NCBI RefSeq assembly: GCF_008329535.1
Contig: NZ_NPKR01000004.1
Coordinates: 620,001 to 684,000 of the forward strand
Reading direction: 5' to 3'
DNA from: Mycolicibacterium sp. P1-18
GTDB lineage: Bacteria; Actinomycetota; Actinomycetes; Mycobacteriales; Mycobacteriaceae
Length of the DNA stretch: 64,000 nucleotides
Shown here in pieces: positions 33,846-42,446 of this stretch. The first letter of the stretch is position 1. The number at the start of each line of letters is the position of its first letter. Below the pieces are notes generated by a model. It worked only from the letters and a program-made list of their open reading frames with translations, was not told where the DNA came from and did not search any database. The position numbers and the translations under genes are program-made.

Positions 33846-33864
33846 GTACGGTCCCGTATCGTAC
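33846..33864. promoter_or_regulatory. Possible repressor site before mmpS
   Basis: GTACGGTCCCGTATCGTAC has GTACG/CGTAC arms and an inner TACGG/CCGTA, a TetR-like dyad 84 bases upstream of the MmpS start. The gap also contains two CTAACCTAAC-type direct repeats at 33874-33884. No regulator gene is adjacent. Confidence 0.4.
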
Positions 33865-33947
33865 TGTCCACCTAGCTAACCTAACGACCGCGTGGTCGCC
33901 ACCACCTACCACCGTCCGCATGTCCCCGCTCGCCGAAAGGGCCACGC

Positions 33948-34394
33948 TTGCACGGGAATTCGATTGGACGGCGCCTGGGCCGACGGTGGATGCCACTGGT
34001 CGCCATCTTCATCGTCGTGATCGCCGGCTTCGCGGTCTACCGCCTGCAGGCCGTCTTCGCCTCCCAGGACGTGGTCTCGACGCCGAGCGCGGGCGCCAAC
34101 GAAATCGTCCCGTTCAACCCGAAGCACGTGGTCCTCGAGGTCTTCGGCCCGCCCGGCACGGTCGCGACCATCACCTATCTGGACGTGAACGCCCAGCCGC
34201 AGCGCGCCGACGGCGTCCCGCTGCCCTGGGCCTACGACGCGACGACCACCCAGCCGTCGGTGTTCGTCAACGTCTCCGCCCAGGGTGACGGCAGCTCGCT
34301 CAGGTGCCGCATCAAGATCGACGACGTGGTGAAGGACGAGAGAACGGTGAACACGCTGAACGCCTACACCTACTGCCTGGACAAGTCCGGATGA
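33948..34394 (+). CDS. MmpS-family membrane protein
   Basis: A 148-residue partner of an MmpL transporter. A basic N-terminus (GRRLGRRW) precedes one membrane helix (about residues 15-36, MPLVAIFIVVIAGFAVYRL). The periplasmic beta-sandwich of MmpS proteins follows (NPKHVVLEVFGPPGTVATITYL), with two conserved Cys (RCRI and YCLD). TTG at 33948 is chosen because GAAAGG lies 9 bases upstream; ATG at residue 15 would lose the basic head. The stop overlaps the mmpL start (ATGA). MmpS proteins aid export of lipids or siderophores by the MmpL partner. Confidence 0.9.
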   Translation: MHGNSIGRRLGRRWMPLVAIFIVVIAGFAVYRLQAVFASQDVVSTPSAGANEIVPFNPKHVVLEVFGPPGTVATITYLDVNAQPQRADGVPLPWAYDATTTQPSVFVNVSAQGDGSSLRCRIKIDDVVKDERTVNTLNAYTYCLDKSG

Positions 34395-37300
34395 GCACGC
34401 ATCAGGCGGAGAGAACCACCCGGACCGACCGGTTCGGGCACTGGATCCGGCGGTATTCGGCCCTGATCGTGCTGTTCTGGCTGGCACTGGCCGTGGTCAC
34501 CAACGTCTTCGTGCCGCAGCTGGAGAAGGTCGCCGAAGCGCACAACGTGTCGCTGAGCCCTCAGGATGCGCCCTCGCTGCAGGCGAGCAAGGAAATCGGC
34601 AAGAAGTTCCAGCAGTACGACAGCGACAGCGCCGCGATGATCGTTCTCGAGGGTCAGCAGCCCCTCGGCGCCGACGCGCACCGCTACTACGACGACCTGG
34701 TGAAGAAGCTGTCCCAGGACACCACCCACGTCGAGCACGTCCAGGACTTCTGGGGCGACCCGCTGACCGCCGCCGGCTCGCAGAGCTCCGACGGCAAGGC
34801 CGCGCTGCTCCAGGTCAACCTCGCCGGCAACCAGGGCGAGTCGCTGTCCAACCAATCCGTCGACTCGATCCGCGACATCGTGACCCGGTCGTCGCCCCCG
34901 CCCGGGGTCAAGGCGTACGTGACCGGCGCCGCTCCCCTGGTCACCGACCAGTTCGAGGTCGGCAGGCACGGCACCCTCAAGACCACCCTGATCACCCTCG
35001 GGGTGATCGCGCTGATGCTCTTCTTCATCTACCGCCGACTCACCACGGTGTTCGTCGTGATCTTCACCGTGATGATCGAGCTGACCGCCTCGCGCGGCGT
35101 GGTCGCCGTGCTGGCCAACGCGGGCATCATCGAATTGTCCACGTACTCGACCAACCTGCTGACGCTGTTGGTGATCGCGGCCGGCACCGACTACGCGATC
35201 TTCATCCTCGGTCGCTATCACGAAGCCCGCCACACCGGCGAGGACCGGGTGACGGCCTACGGGACCATGTACCGCGGCACCTCGCACATCATCCTGGGGT
35301 CCGGTCTGACCATCGCCGGGGCGGTGTTCTGTCTGACCTTCACCCGGCTCCCCTACTTTCAGAGCCTCGGGGTGCCCGCCGCGGCCGGCGTCCTCGTCGC
35401 GGTGGTCGCCGCGCTCACGCTGGCGCCCGCGCTGCTGTCCATCGGCCGGCACTTCGGCCTCTTCGAGCCCGCGCGGCCGCTGCAAACCCGCGGCTGGCGT
35501 CGCATCGGGACGGCCATCGTGCGATGGCCGGGTCCGATCCTGGTGGCCACGATCGGCATCGCGCTCATCGGTCTGCTGGCGCTGCCCGCCTACAAGACCA
35601 GCTACGACGCCCGGCCCTACATCCCCTCCACCGCCCCGGCCAACGTCGGCTACGCCGCGGCCGAGCGGCACTTCTCCCAGGCCCGCCTCAACCCCGAACT
35701 GCTGATGGTCGAAGCCGACCACGATCTGCGCAACCCGACCGACATGATCCTGCTGGAGCGAGTCGCCAAGGCCGTCTTCCACACCGACGGCATCGCGCAG
35801 GTGCAGTCGATCACGCGCCCGCTCGGCACGCCGCTGGACCACACGTCGATCCCGTTCCAGATCAGCGCGGGCAACTCGGCACAGATCAACAACCTGCCGT
35901 TCCAGCAGGCCCGCACCGCCGACCTGCTCAAGCAGGTCGCCACCATCGACGACGGCGTCCGGGTGCTCCGCGAGCAGTACGCCCTGCAACAGCAGTCCGC
36001 CGCGGTCACCGACGAGCAGGCCAAGGCGTTCCAGCAGACGGTCGCCACCGCTCAGGACCTGCGCGACAAGATCGCCAACTTCGACGACTTCTTCCGGCCG
36101 CTGCGCAGCTACTTCTATTGGGAGCCGCACTGTTTCGACATCCCGGTGTGCGCGGCGCTGCGGTCGATCTTCGACGCGCTCGACGGCATCGACGCACTGA
36201 CCGATCAGCTCGGTGACGTCGCGGGCAGCATCGCCAAGCTCGACGCGCTGCAGCCGAAACTGTTGGCGCTCTTCCCGCCCCAGTTGGCCAACCAGCAGAC
36301 CAACCGCGACCTGACGATGACGAACTACGCCACCAACCAGGGCATCCAGGACCAGAGCGCGGCGTCGCTGGAGAACTCGACCGCGCTGGGCCAGGCCTAC
36401 GACGCCTCCAAGACCGACGACTCGTTCTACCTGCCGCCGGAGGCGTTCACCAACCCGGAATTCCTCCGGGGACTCAAACTCTTCCTCTCCCCGGACGGCA
36501 AGGCCGCGCAGATGATCATCACCCACGAGGGTGATCCCGCGACGCCGGAAGGCATCTCGCACATCGACGGCATCCGGCACGCGGCTCAGGAAGCGGTCAA
36601 GGGCACGCCGCTGGCGGGTTCCAAGCTGTACCTCGCCGGAACGGCGGCCACCTACAAGGACATTCAGGACGGCGCCAAGTACGACCTGATGATCGCCGCC
36701 ATCGCCGCGATGAGCCTGATCCTGCTCATCATGATGTTCATCACCCGCTCGATCGTGGCGGCGTTCGTCATCGTGGGCACCGTCGCGCTGTCACTGGGCG
36801 CCTCGTTCGGGCTGTCGGTGCTGATCTGGCAGGACCTCTTGGGCATCGATCTGTACTGGATCGTGTTGGCGCTGGCCATCATTCTGCTGCTGGCGGTCGG
36901 GTCGGACTACAACCTGCTGTTGATCTCGCGGTTCAAGGAGGAGATCCACGCTGGCTTGAACACGGGCATCATCCGGGCGATGGCCGGTTCGGGTTCGGTG
37001 GTGACGGCGGCCGGGCTGGTGTTCGCGGCGACGATGGCCTCGTTCGTGTTCGCCGACCTACGGATCCTCGGTCAGATCGGGACGACGATCGCCCTGGGCC
37101 TGCTGTTCGACACCCTCATCGTGCGGTCGTTCATGACGCCGTCGATCGCCGCTCTGCTCGGCCGGTGGTTCTGGTGGCCGCAGGTGGTCCGCCCCCGCCC
37201 GGCCCGGTACTGGCCGCGGGCCGACGAGTCACGCCAGTCGGGCGGTCAGCTGCCGCTGTGGGAGGACGAGGACCCGACGGTCGGCTCGGTCAGGCGCTGA
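34391..37300 (+). CDS. MmpL-family RND transporter
   Basis: A 969-residue inner-membrane exporter with two repeats of one plus five membrane helices and two periplasmic porter domains. The proton-relay residues lie in AAGTDYAIFILGRYHEAR (first repeat) and AVGSDYNLLLISRFKEEI (second repeat). The length and coupling to MmpS match the MmpL4/MmpL5 branch, which exports siderophores or acyl lipids and can expel drugs. The second periplasmic domain is long and rich in coiled-coil-like Gln stretches (QYALQQQSAAVTDEQ). ATG at 34391 overlaps the mmpS stop. The true substrate cannot be read from sequence. Confidence 0.95.
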   Translation: MSTHQAERTTRTDRFGHWIRRYSALIVLFWLALAVVTNVFVPQLEKVAEAHNVSLSPQDAPSLQASKEIGKKFQQYDSDSAAMIVLEGQQPLGADAHRYYDDLVKKLSQDTTHVEHVQDFWGDPLTAAGSQSSDGKAALLQVNLAGNQGESLSNQSVDSIRDIVTRSSPPPGVKAYVTGAAPLVTDQFEVGRHGTLKTTLITLGVIALMLFFIYRRLTTVFVVIFTVMIELTASRGVVAVLANAGIIELSTYSTNLLTLLVIAAGTDYAIFILGRYHEARHTGEDRVTAYGTMYRGTSHIILGSGLTIAGAVFCLTFTRLPYFQSLGVPAAAGVLVAVVAALTLAPALLSIGRHFGLFEPARPLQTRGWRRIGTAIVRWPGPILVATIGIALIGLLALPAYKTSYDARPYIPSTAPANVGYAAAERHFSQARLNPELLMVEADHDLRNPTDMILLERVAKAVFHTDGIAQVQSITRPLGTPLDHTSIPFQISAGNSAQINNLPFQQARTADLLKQVATIDDGVRVLREQYALQQQSAAVTDEQAKAFQQTVATAQDLRDKIANFDDFFRPLRSYFYWEPHCFDIPVCAALRSIFDALDGIDALTDQLGDVAGSIAKLDALQPKLLALFPPQLANQQTNRDLTMTNYATNQGIQDQSAASLENSTALGQAYDASKTDDSFYLPPEAFTNPEFLRGLKLFLSPDGKAAQMIITHEGDPATPEGISHIDGIRHAAQEAVKGTPLAGSKLYLAGTAATYKDIQDGAKYDLMIAAIAAMSLILLIMMFITRSIVAAFVIVGTVALSLGASFGLSVLIWQDLLGIDLYWIVLALAIILLLAVGSDYNLLLISRFKEEIHAGLNTGIIRAMAGSGSVVTAAGLVFAATMASFVFADLRILGQIGTTIALGLLFDTLIVRSFMTPSIAALLGRWFWWPQVVRPRPARYWPRADESRQSGGQLPLWEDEDPTVGSVRR

Positions 37301-37730
37301 CGCGCTCCGGCGCCACGTCGGCCAACCGGCGCTTGAGCCGGGCGACCTTGCGTAGCTGCACGGCGATGTTCATCGACGACAACATCGGGATGCCGCCGAC
37401 GAAAGTGCGGAAGGACGGGTCGCCGCCGTAGACGTGGAGTTCGTAGAGGCAGCCAACCACGTAGAAGAAGCCGCAGCAGAAGAGGGTCGCGGGGATCGCC
37501 AGGGCCAGCGGCGAGCGGGCGTCGTCGACCAGCTCGGTCGCGTACTCGACCTCGTCCTGCGACATCGGTTCGCCCTTGCGCAGCTTGGCCAGGATCGCCT
37601 TGTGGGCGCCGACCTGCTCGCCAAGGGGGGCCGGTGTCCGGTTCTCCAACCGTCGCAGATAGACGAAGACACACGCGGCGAACGACAGCCCCGCCAGGCC
37701 GGCCAGAATGGTCAGCAGTCCCCACTCCAT
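37290..37730 (-). CDS. Membrane protein with three to four helices (146 aa)
   Basis: A 146-residue protein from ATG at 37730, preceded by AAAGGGGA. Helices lie at about 5-25 (LTILAGLAGLSFAACVFVYL) and 75-105 (ALAIPATLFCCGFFYVVGCLY), with a cytoplasmic helix between (VGAHKAILAKLRKGEP). The tail is Arg/Lys-rich. I do not recognise a family. It overlaps the 3' end of mmpL by 11 bases in the opposite direction, so the two transcripts would be antisense at their ends. Confidence 0.7.
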   Translation of the reverse strand: MEWGLLTILAGLAGLSFAACVFVYLRRLENRTPAPLGEQVGAHKAILAKLRKGEPMSQDEVEYATELVDDARSPLALAIPATLFCCGFFYVVGCLYELHVYGGDPSFRTFVGGIPMLSSMNIAVQLRKVARLKRRLADVAPERVSA

Positions 37731-37838
37731 GGCCGGTCCCCTTTCGCAACCACTACGTAGTACCTCTAACAACGCTACCTCAAACCGCATTCCTCTTTCT
37801 CGTGGCGATCTTGGCGGGGACGTCGTTAAGCTCCGAAC

Positions 37839-37967
37839 ATGCGGTGGGCACTGGCGGTCTTGACGGCGTCGACGATCTTGGCGGGCTGCGGCGACGGCGC
37901 CGGTGGCGGCATCACGACCTCGACCGAGCCCATGCCGACCACCACGACGTCGTCGCCCTCCCCGTAA
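37839..37967 (+). CDS. Very short lipoprotein (42 aa)
   Basis: The 42-residue product has a complete lipoprotein signal: MRWALAVLTASTILAGC, with the lipobox LAGC at Cys17. A Gly-rich and then Thr/Ser/Pro-rich tail of 25 residues follows. After cleavage it would be a lipid-anchored unstructured stub. No good ribosome binding site is visible, so the call rests on the signal. An ORF on the opposite strand over the same bases shows no such feature. Confidence 0.5.
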   Translation: MRWALAVLTASTILAGCGDGAGGGITTSTEPMPTTTTSSPSP

Positions 37968-38125
37968 CCGTCGGCCGACGGACCGACCCGACGGAATGGG
38001 TCCGGCCGCCCGTTTTTCATGGCCACTTTCTTACGGCTCGCGTCATACCGTTTGGTTCACCCGTTGACGGGCATTCACGGCCCGACAGCAACGACGCGCA
38101 CACACGGCGCCGAAGGGAATCACAC

Positions 38126-38818
38126 GTGAAGACCAAGAACATCCAGCGGATCGCAGGCGTAGCCATCAGTGCCACAGCACTTTTCGCCACCTGCGCCGTC
38201 GCCCCCGCCTCGGCGATCAACAACATCAAGGGCTTCGGCGTCCAGGAGACGCTGAAGGACTACTACAGCCTGGGCAACTTCAGCAGTGAAATCGGTTACA
38301 CCATCAAGAATCTCAAGCCCAGTCGCGACGTGGTGCCCTACCCCGTGGCCGGCCGACTCTACGAGGCCAACGCCACCACCACCGCCGTGGTCGGCAACGT
38401 CACCCCGCAGATCGCCAACTTCATCGCCCGCAGCCCGGGCGGCACCGACTACCGCGTGCTGCCCACCGTGTCCACCCTGAGCGGTGCGCCGCTGGGCCAG
38501 GGTGGCACTGCATCCGGAAAGCTGTACTTCGACGTGGTGGGCGAAAACCCCGACAGCGTCATCTACAACGCCGACTTCCAGGACCAGCTCGGCTGGGTGG
38601 GCCTGCAGCCCATCGAACCCGCCGAGGTCGTCCCCGGCACCGACAGCAGCGGCGGGACGTCGACCGGCGGAACGTCGGGCGGGACTGACGGCGGTGGAGG
38701 CAGCACCGGCGTGCAGGGCTCGACCGGTCCGATGGAGGCCACGCCGCCGTCCATCAGCAACGGCGCGCAGAACGGTCCCTACGGACCGTCGGGAAGCACT
38801 CCGCCCGTGGGCAATTGA
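38126..38818 (+). CDS. MPT63-like (DUF1942) secreted protein with Gly-rich tail
   Basis: A 230-residue precursor. A Sec signal peptide (residues 1-32, cleavage after ASA) is followed by an MPT63-type immunoglobulin-like beta-sandwich (residues 33-160): GYTIKNLKPS, PYPVAGRLYEANATTTAVVGNVTPQIANF and GKLYFDVVGENP. These match the mycobacterial secreted antigen MPT63. The mature domain is followed by a Gly/Ser/Thr linker and the tail NGPYGPSGSTPPVGN, nearly identical to that of the protein at 13973. GTG at 38126 follows GAAGGGA. GTTT (38050-38053) and GGGCAT (38069-38074) form a weak SigF-like promoter. The function is unknown beyond secretion. Confidence 0.88.
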   Translation: MKTKNIQRIAGVAISATALFATCAVAPASAINNIKGFGVQETLKDYYSLGNFSSEIGYTIKNLKPSRDVVPYPVAGRLYEANATTTAVVGNVTPQIANFIARSPGGTDYRVLPTVSTLSGAPLGQGGTASGKLYFDVVGENPDSVIYNADFQDQLGWVGLQPIEPAEVVPGTDSSGGTSTGGTSGGTDGGGGSTGVQGSTGPMEATPPSISNGAQNGPYGPSGSTPPVGN

Positions 38819-38833
38819 TCTAGACGAAGCGAC

Positions 38834-38870
38834 GACCGTCCCGCATTCCCACCAGGGGTGCGGGACGGTC
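38834..38870. terminator. Bidirectional hairpin terminator
   Basis: Perfect 12-base arms (38834-38845 and 38859-38870) with a 13-base loop separate the MPT63-like gene from the convergent amidase stop at 38871. It can serve both strands. Confidence 0.8.
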
Positions 38871-40289
38871 TCATTCGAGCAGCGGCGGAGTGCGGCTGCC
38901 GTACCCCGTGGCCTCCTCGAAGGCGGCGGCGACGGCCAGCAGACGCGCCTCGCTGCGGGCCCGGGTGACGAGCTGCAACCCGACCGGCAGTCCCTGCGGG
39001 GTGAAGCCGGCCGGCACCGACATGGCCGGGACCCCCAGCGGGGTGATCAGATAGCACGCCGCCATCCAGTCCAGATAGGTCGTCATCGGCGTGCCGGCCA
39101 CCTCGGCCGGCCACGTCCACGTGGCGTCGAAGGGCGGGAGTTGAGCCACGGGCGCGAGCAGCACGTCGTAGTCGTCGAAGAAGACGTCGGCGGCGCGCTG
39201 AAGACGGGTCATCTCGGCCAGCGCGCGGGTGACGTCGCGCCCGCTCAACCCGCGGCCCTGTTCGACGTTCCACGCGATGTCCGCCTTGACCGCGTCGGGT
39301 TGCCCTGCGACCAAATCGCCCCAGGCGTAGTCGAACTCGGCAGCGCGCAGCGTCCGGAAGACGACGTCGGCGCCGTCGAGATCGGGGCAGGCGTGGGCGA
39401 CGTGGGCACCCGACGCCTCGAACACCGACACCGCGTCGTCCAACACCGACGCGATCTCGGGCTCCACCGGGATGCGCCCGTCCAACGTGGGCGCCCAGGC
39501 CACTCGGAGGCCCTCGAGGTCGGCGGGGATGACGTCGGCGAACGGCGCGGGATCCTCGCCGAGCGACAGGGGATCCGCGACGTGCGCGCCGGCGATGACC
39601 GACAGCATCAGGCCCACGTCCCCGACGGTGCGAGCCATCGGGCCCGACACCGACAGGGGAAAGTGGGGCAACTCGTCGGTCGGGTCGGGCACCCGGCCGG
39701 GCGTGGGTCGCAGCCCCACGACGTTGCAGAACGACGCCGGATTGCGCAGCGAACCACCCATGTCGCTGCCGTCGGCCAGCGACTGGAAGCCCATGGCCAG
39801 CGCCACGGCGGCGCCGCCGCTGCTCCCGCCCGCCGTCCGGCTGAGGTCATAGGGGTTCAGGGTGGTCCCGAAGACGGGGTTGTAGGTGTGCGATCCCGCG
39901 GCGAATTCGGGGACGTTGGTCTTGCCGAGGATGACGACACCCGCCGCGCGCAGACGCCGGACTATTTCGTCGTCGGCGTCGGGCACGTTGTCTTCGAACA
40001 ATTTCGAGCCGAACGTGGTGCGTAGTCCGGCGGTGGCGTGGGTGTCCTTGATCGACATGGGCAGGCCCGCCAACGGGCCGCTCGGCGACCCGGCGGCACG
40101 GGCGGCGTCGACCTCCGCGGCGGCGTCGGCCGCCCTGTCCAGGTCCACGGAGACGACGGCGTTGACCGTGCCGTTGAACCGTTCGAGTTGCTCGACGTGG
40201 GCGGCGAGCAGTTCGCGGGCGGAGAACTCGCCGGTCTCCAGTCCGCGCAACTGTTTCCGCGCGCTGCGCATCACCAGGGAATCGGTCAT
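38871..40289 (-). CDS. Amidase signature-family hydrolase
   Basis: A 472-residue Ser-cisSer-Lys hydrolase. The Lys is in GLPMSIKDTHAT, the cis-Ser in AGGSSGGAAVALAMG and the nucleophile Ser in the GSDMGGSLRNPA loop. Members hydrolyse amides of many kinds. ATG at 40289 is the clear start. It lies 14 bases after the aminotransferase stop and ends the long leftward catabolic operon. An amide-bearing sugar or amino acid amide is a guess from its neighbours. Confidence 0.92.
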   Translation of the reverse strand: MTDSLVMRSARKQLRGLETGEFSARELLAAHVEQLERFNGTVNAVVSVDLDRAADAAAEVDAARAAGSPSGPLAGLPMSIKDTHATAGLRTTFGSKLFEDNVPDADDEIVRRLRAAGVVILGKTNVPEFAAGSHTYNPVFGTTLNPYDLSRTAGGSSGGAAVALAMGFQSLADGSDMGGSLRNPASFCNVVGLRPTPGRVPDPTDELPHFPLSVSGPMARTVGDVGLMLSVIAGAHVADPLSLGEDPAPFADVIPADLEGLRVAWAPTLDGRIPVEPEIASVLDDAVSVFEASGAHVAHACPDLDGADVVFRTLRAAEFDYAWGDLVAGQPDAVKADIAWNVEQGRGLSGRDVTRALAEMTRLQRAADVFFDDYDVLLAPVAQLPPFDATWTWPAEVAGTPMTTYLDWMAACYLITPLGVPAMSVPAGFTPQGLPVGLQLVTRARSEARLLAVAAAFEEATGYGSRTPPLLE

Positions 40290-40303
40290 CGACCGATCAT
40301 CCC

Positions 40304-41581
40304 CTACGCGCCGGCGTCACCGCCGCTCAGCACGGCGTCGAATCGCGTGATGGTCTCGTCGACGTCGGCCCGGGTGTGGGCTGCCGACACGTACCAGATG
40401 CCGCGATACGCCACCCAGATGCCGGCGTCGATGAGCTTGGTCGCGAAGCGTCCGTAACGCTCGCCGTCCAAGGCCTGCACTTGGGCGTACCGGGTCAGCG
40501 GTTCGGTGCCGGAGTCGAAGCGGGCGTGGAAGGCCATCGGCAGGCCTTGCAGTTTCAGGGGCACGTCGTGGTGCCGCAACAGCGCGGTGAGCCCGTCGAT
40601 CAACGCGGTGCCCATCGATTCGACGTGACGGTAGACGCTGCGGTCCTCGAGTTCGTCGAGGGAGGCGAGCACCGCGGCGGTGGCGATGGTGTTTCCGTTG
40701 AAGGTGCCCGCGTGCGTCAGCGCGCCGACCGCCACGTCGGAGAACAACTCACCCCTTCCGACCAACGCCGCGCACGGCCAGCCGGCCGCCATGGCCTTGC
40801 CGTAGACCGCCAGGTCCGGCGTTACACCGAACCGTTCGGCGGCCCCACCCAGTGCCACCCGGAAGCCGGAGATGGTCTCGTCGAAGATCAGCACGATGCC
40901 GTGGCGAGTACACAGGTCGCGGACATGCTGCAGGTAGCCGTCGGCCGGGACGATGGCTCCGGCGTTCAGCATCATGGGTTCCATCACGACGGCGGCGATA
41001 GTGTCGCCATGATCGCGCAGCGCGGCGGTGAACGCCTCGACGTCGTTCCACTCGACGGTCAGCATGGGGTCGAGCGCATCCGAGACCTGACCGAGGCTGC
41101 CCGGCAGCACCCGGTCACCCTCCGAGCGGATCTGAACGTTGTCGAACCAGCCGTGGTAGTGCCCGTGAAAACGAAGGACGTTTCGTCGTCCTGTGGCGTT
41201 GCGCGCGATCCGCAGGGCGGCCTGGATCATCTCGCTGCTGGAACTGCCGAAGCGCAGCTGGTCCGCCCAGGGCAGGACGCCCAGAACTCGTTCGGCGGCC
41301 TCGATCTCGCGACGATGGGTGGCCGCGTAGATGATCCCGTCGTGCTGGGCTGCCACGATCTTCTCCACCACGCGGGGCGGCCCGTACCCCAGGAAGTTGG
41401 GGCCCTGGCCCAGGAGGTAGTCGAGATACTCGGTGCCGTCGACGCCCCACAACCGGCAGCCGCTGGCACGTTCGACGATGAGATGCGGGTTGAGCAGGCG
41501 GGTGTTGCTGTTCACGCCGCCGGGCAAGACGCGCATGGCACGTTCCTGAAGGTTGCCCTGAATCGTGGTGACGCCGTTCAT
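40304..41581 (-). CDS. Class III PLP aminotransferase (GSAM-like)
   Basis: A 425-residue pyridoxal-phosphate enzyme close to glutamate-1-semialdehyde aminomutase in layout: LPGGVNSNTR start, RFGSSSSEMIQAALRIAR phosphate region, FDETISGFRVALGG, and the PLP Lys in AVYGKAMAAGWPCA. It moves an amino group, probably between an amine or amino acid and a keto compound. GSAM of haem synthesis is usually elsewhere, and this copy sits between a lactonase-like hydrolase (13 bases upstream) and an amidase, so a catabolic role is inferred. Confidence 0.88.
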   Translation of the reverse strand: MNGVTTIQGNLQERAMRVLPGGVNSNTRLLNPHLIVERASGCRLWGVDGTEYLDYLLGQGPNFLGYGPPRVVEKIVAAQHDGIIYAATHRREIEAAERVLGVLPWADQLRFGSSSSEMIQAALRIARNATGRRNVLRFHGHYHGWFDNVQIRSEGDRVLPGSLGQVSDALDPMLTVEWNDVEAFTAALRDHGDTIAAVVMEPMMLNAGAIVPADGYLQHVRDLCTRHGIVLIFDETISGFRVALGGAAERFGVTPDLAVYGKAMAAGWPCAALVGRGELFSDVAVGALTHAGTFNGNTIATAAVLASLDELEDRSVYRHVESMGTALIDGLTALLRHHDVPLKLQGLPMAFHARFDSGTEPLTRYAQVQALDGERYGRFATKLIDAGIWVAYRGIWYVSAAHTRADVDETITRFDAVLSGGDAGA

Positions 41582-41594
41582 GAATGCACTTCCC

Positions 41595-42446
41595 CTAAGC
41601 CGGGATGGATGGTCGGTAGACGGTCAAAGCGTTGTCGTAGAGGATGTTCCGTCGCTGGTCGACGTCGAGTGAGGACAGCGTCCCCATGGCGGCGGCCACC
41701 ACCTGGTCGTAACTCGCGGCCAGCACGCACACGGGCCAGTCCGACCCGAAGAGCAGTCGCGAGGCACCGAACGTCTCCAGGAGGTGGTCGACGTAGGGCT
41801 GCAGGTCGGCCGTCGTCCACGCGCTCCAGGACGCCTCGGTGACCAGACCCGACAGCTTGCACCACACGTTCGGGCTCTCCGCCAGGGCCGCGACGCCGTC
41901 GGCCCAGTGCCGGGACCAACCCTGGGCGATGGGGGGTTTTGCCCCGTGGTCGAGGACGAAGCGCAGGTCTGAGTGCCGGCGTACCAGCGTGCGGGCGGCG
42001 GACAGCTCGCGCGAGGTGATCTCGAGATCGAAGGTGAGGCCTCGTGAAGCCACCGCCCGCATCGCCGCGTCCACGTCGTCGCGCAGGAGCCAGCGCGGGT
42101 CCGCTTCGTCGGCGACGGCGTGCCGCACCCCCACCAGGTAGTCGCCACCGACCCCGTTGCGCATGAGGTCGATTTGCCCGCCGACGTCGGCCGACGTCAG
42201 GTCGACCCAGCCGACCACTCCGACGACTTCCGCTGTGTGCGAGGCAAGTGCGAGCAGATTTACCGTCTCGGCCAGATCGGCGCGGACCTGCACCACGATG
42301 GTCGCGGCCACGTCGTTGGCGACGAGGTGGGGCCGCAGATCGGAGACGTCGTAACGCCGGCGCAGGGAGGCGAAGTCACCCGTCATCCACGGGTACTCGC
42401 CGACGTCGGGATCCCACAGATGGTGGTGAGCGTCAATCACTCTCAA
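41595..42446 (-). CDS. Amidohydrolase of the L-fuconolactonase type
   Basis: A 283-residue TIM-barrel metal hydrolase of the COG3618 group. The metal ligands are IDAHHHLWD, FVLDHGAKPP and FGSDWPVC. Relatives open sugar lactones (fuconolactone, 2-pyrone carboxylate lactones). TTG at 42446 overlaps the reductase stop as TTGA. It follows a sugar-oxidising aldo-keto reductase, so hydrolysis of the lactone formed by that enzyme is the natural reading. Confidence 0.88.
   Translation of the reverse strand: MRVIDAHHHLWDPDVGEYPWMTGDFASLRRRYDVSDLRPHLVANDVAATIVVQVRADLAETVNLLALASHTAEVVGVVGWVDLTSADVGGQIDLMRNGVGGDYLVGVRHAVADEADPRWLLRDDVDAAMRAVASRGLTFDLEITSRELSAARTLVRRHSDLRFVLDHGAKPPIAQGWSRHWADGVAALAESPNVWCKLSGLVTEASWSAWTTADLQPYVDHLLETFGASRLLFGSDWPVCVLAASYDQVVAAAMGTLSSLDVDQRRNILYDNALTVYRPSIPA

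Noticed and set aside
37826..38026. A 66-codon minus-strand frame opposite the short lipoprotein
   Set aside because: It lacks any signal or domain, while the plus strand encodes a full lipobox signal sequence.
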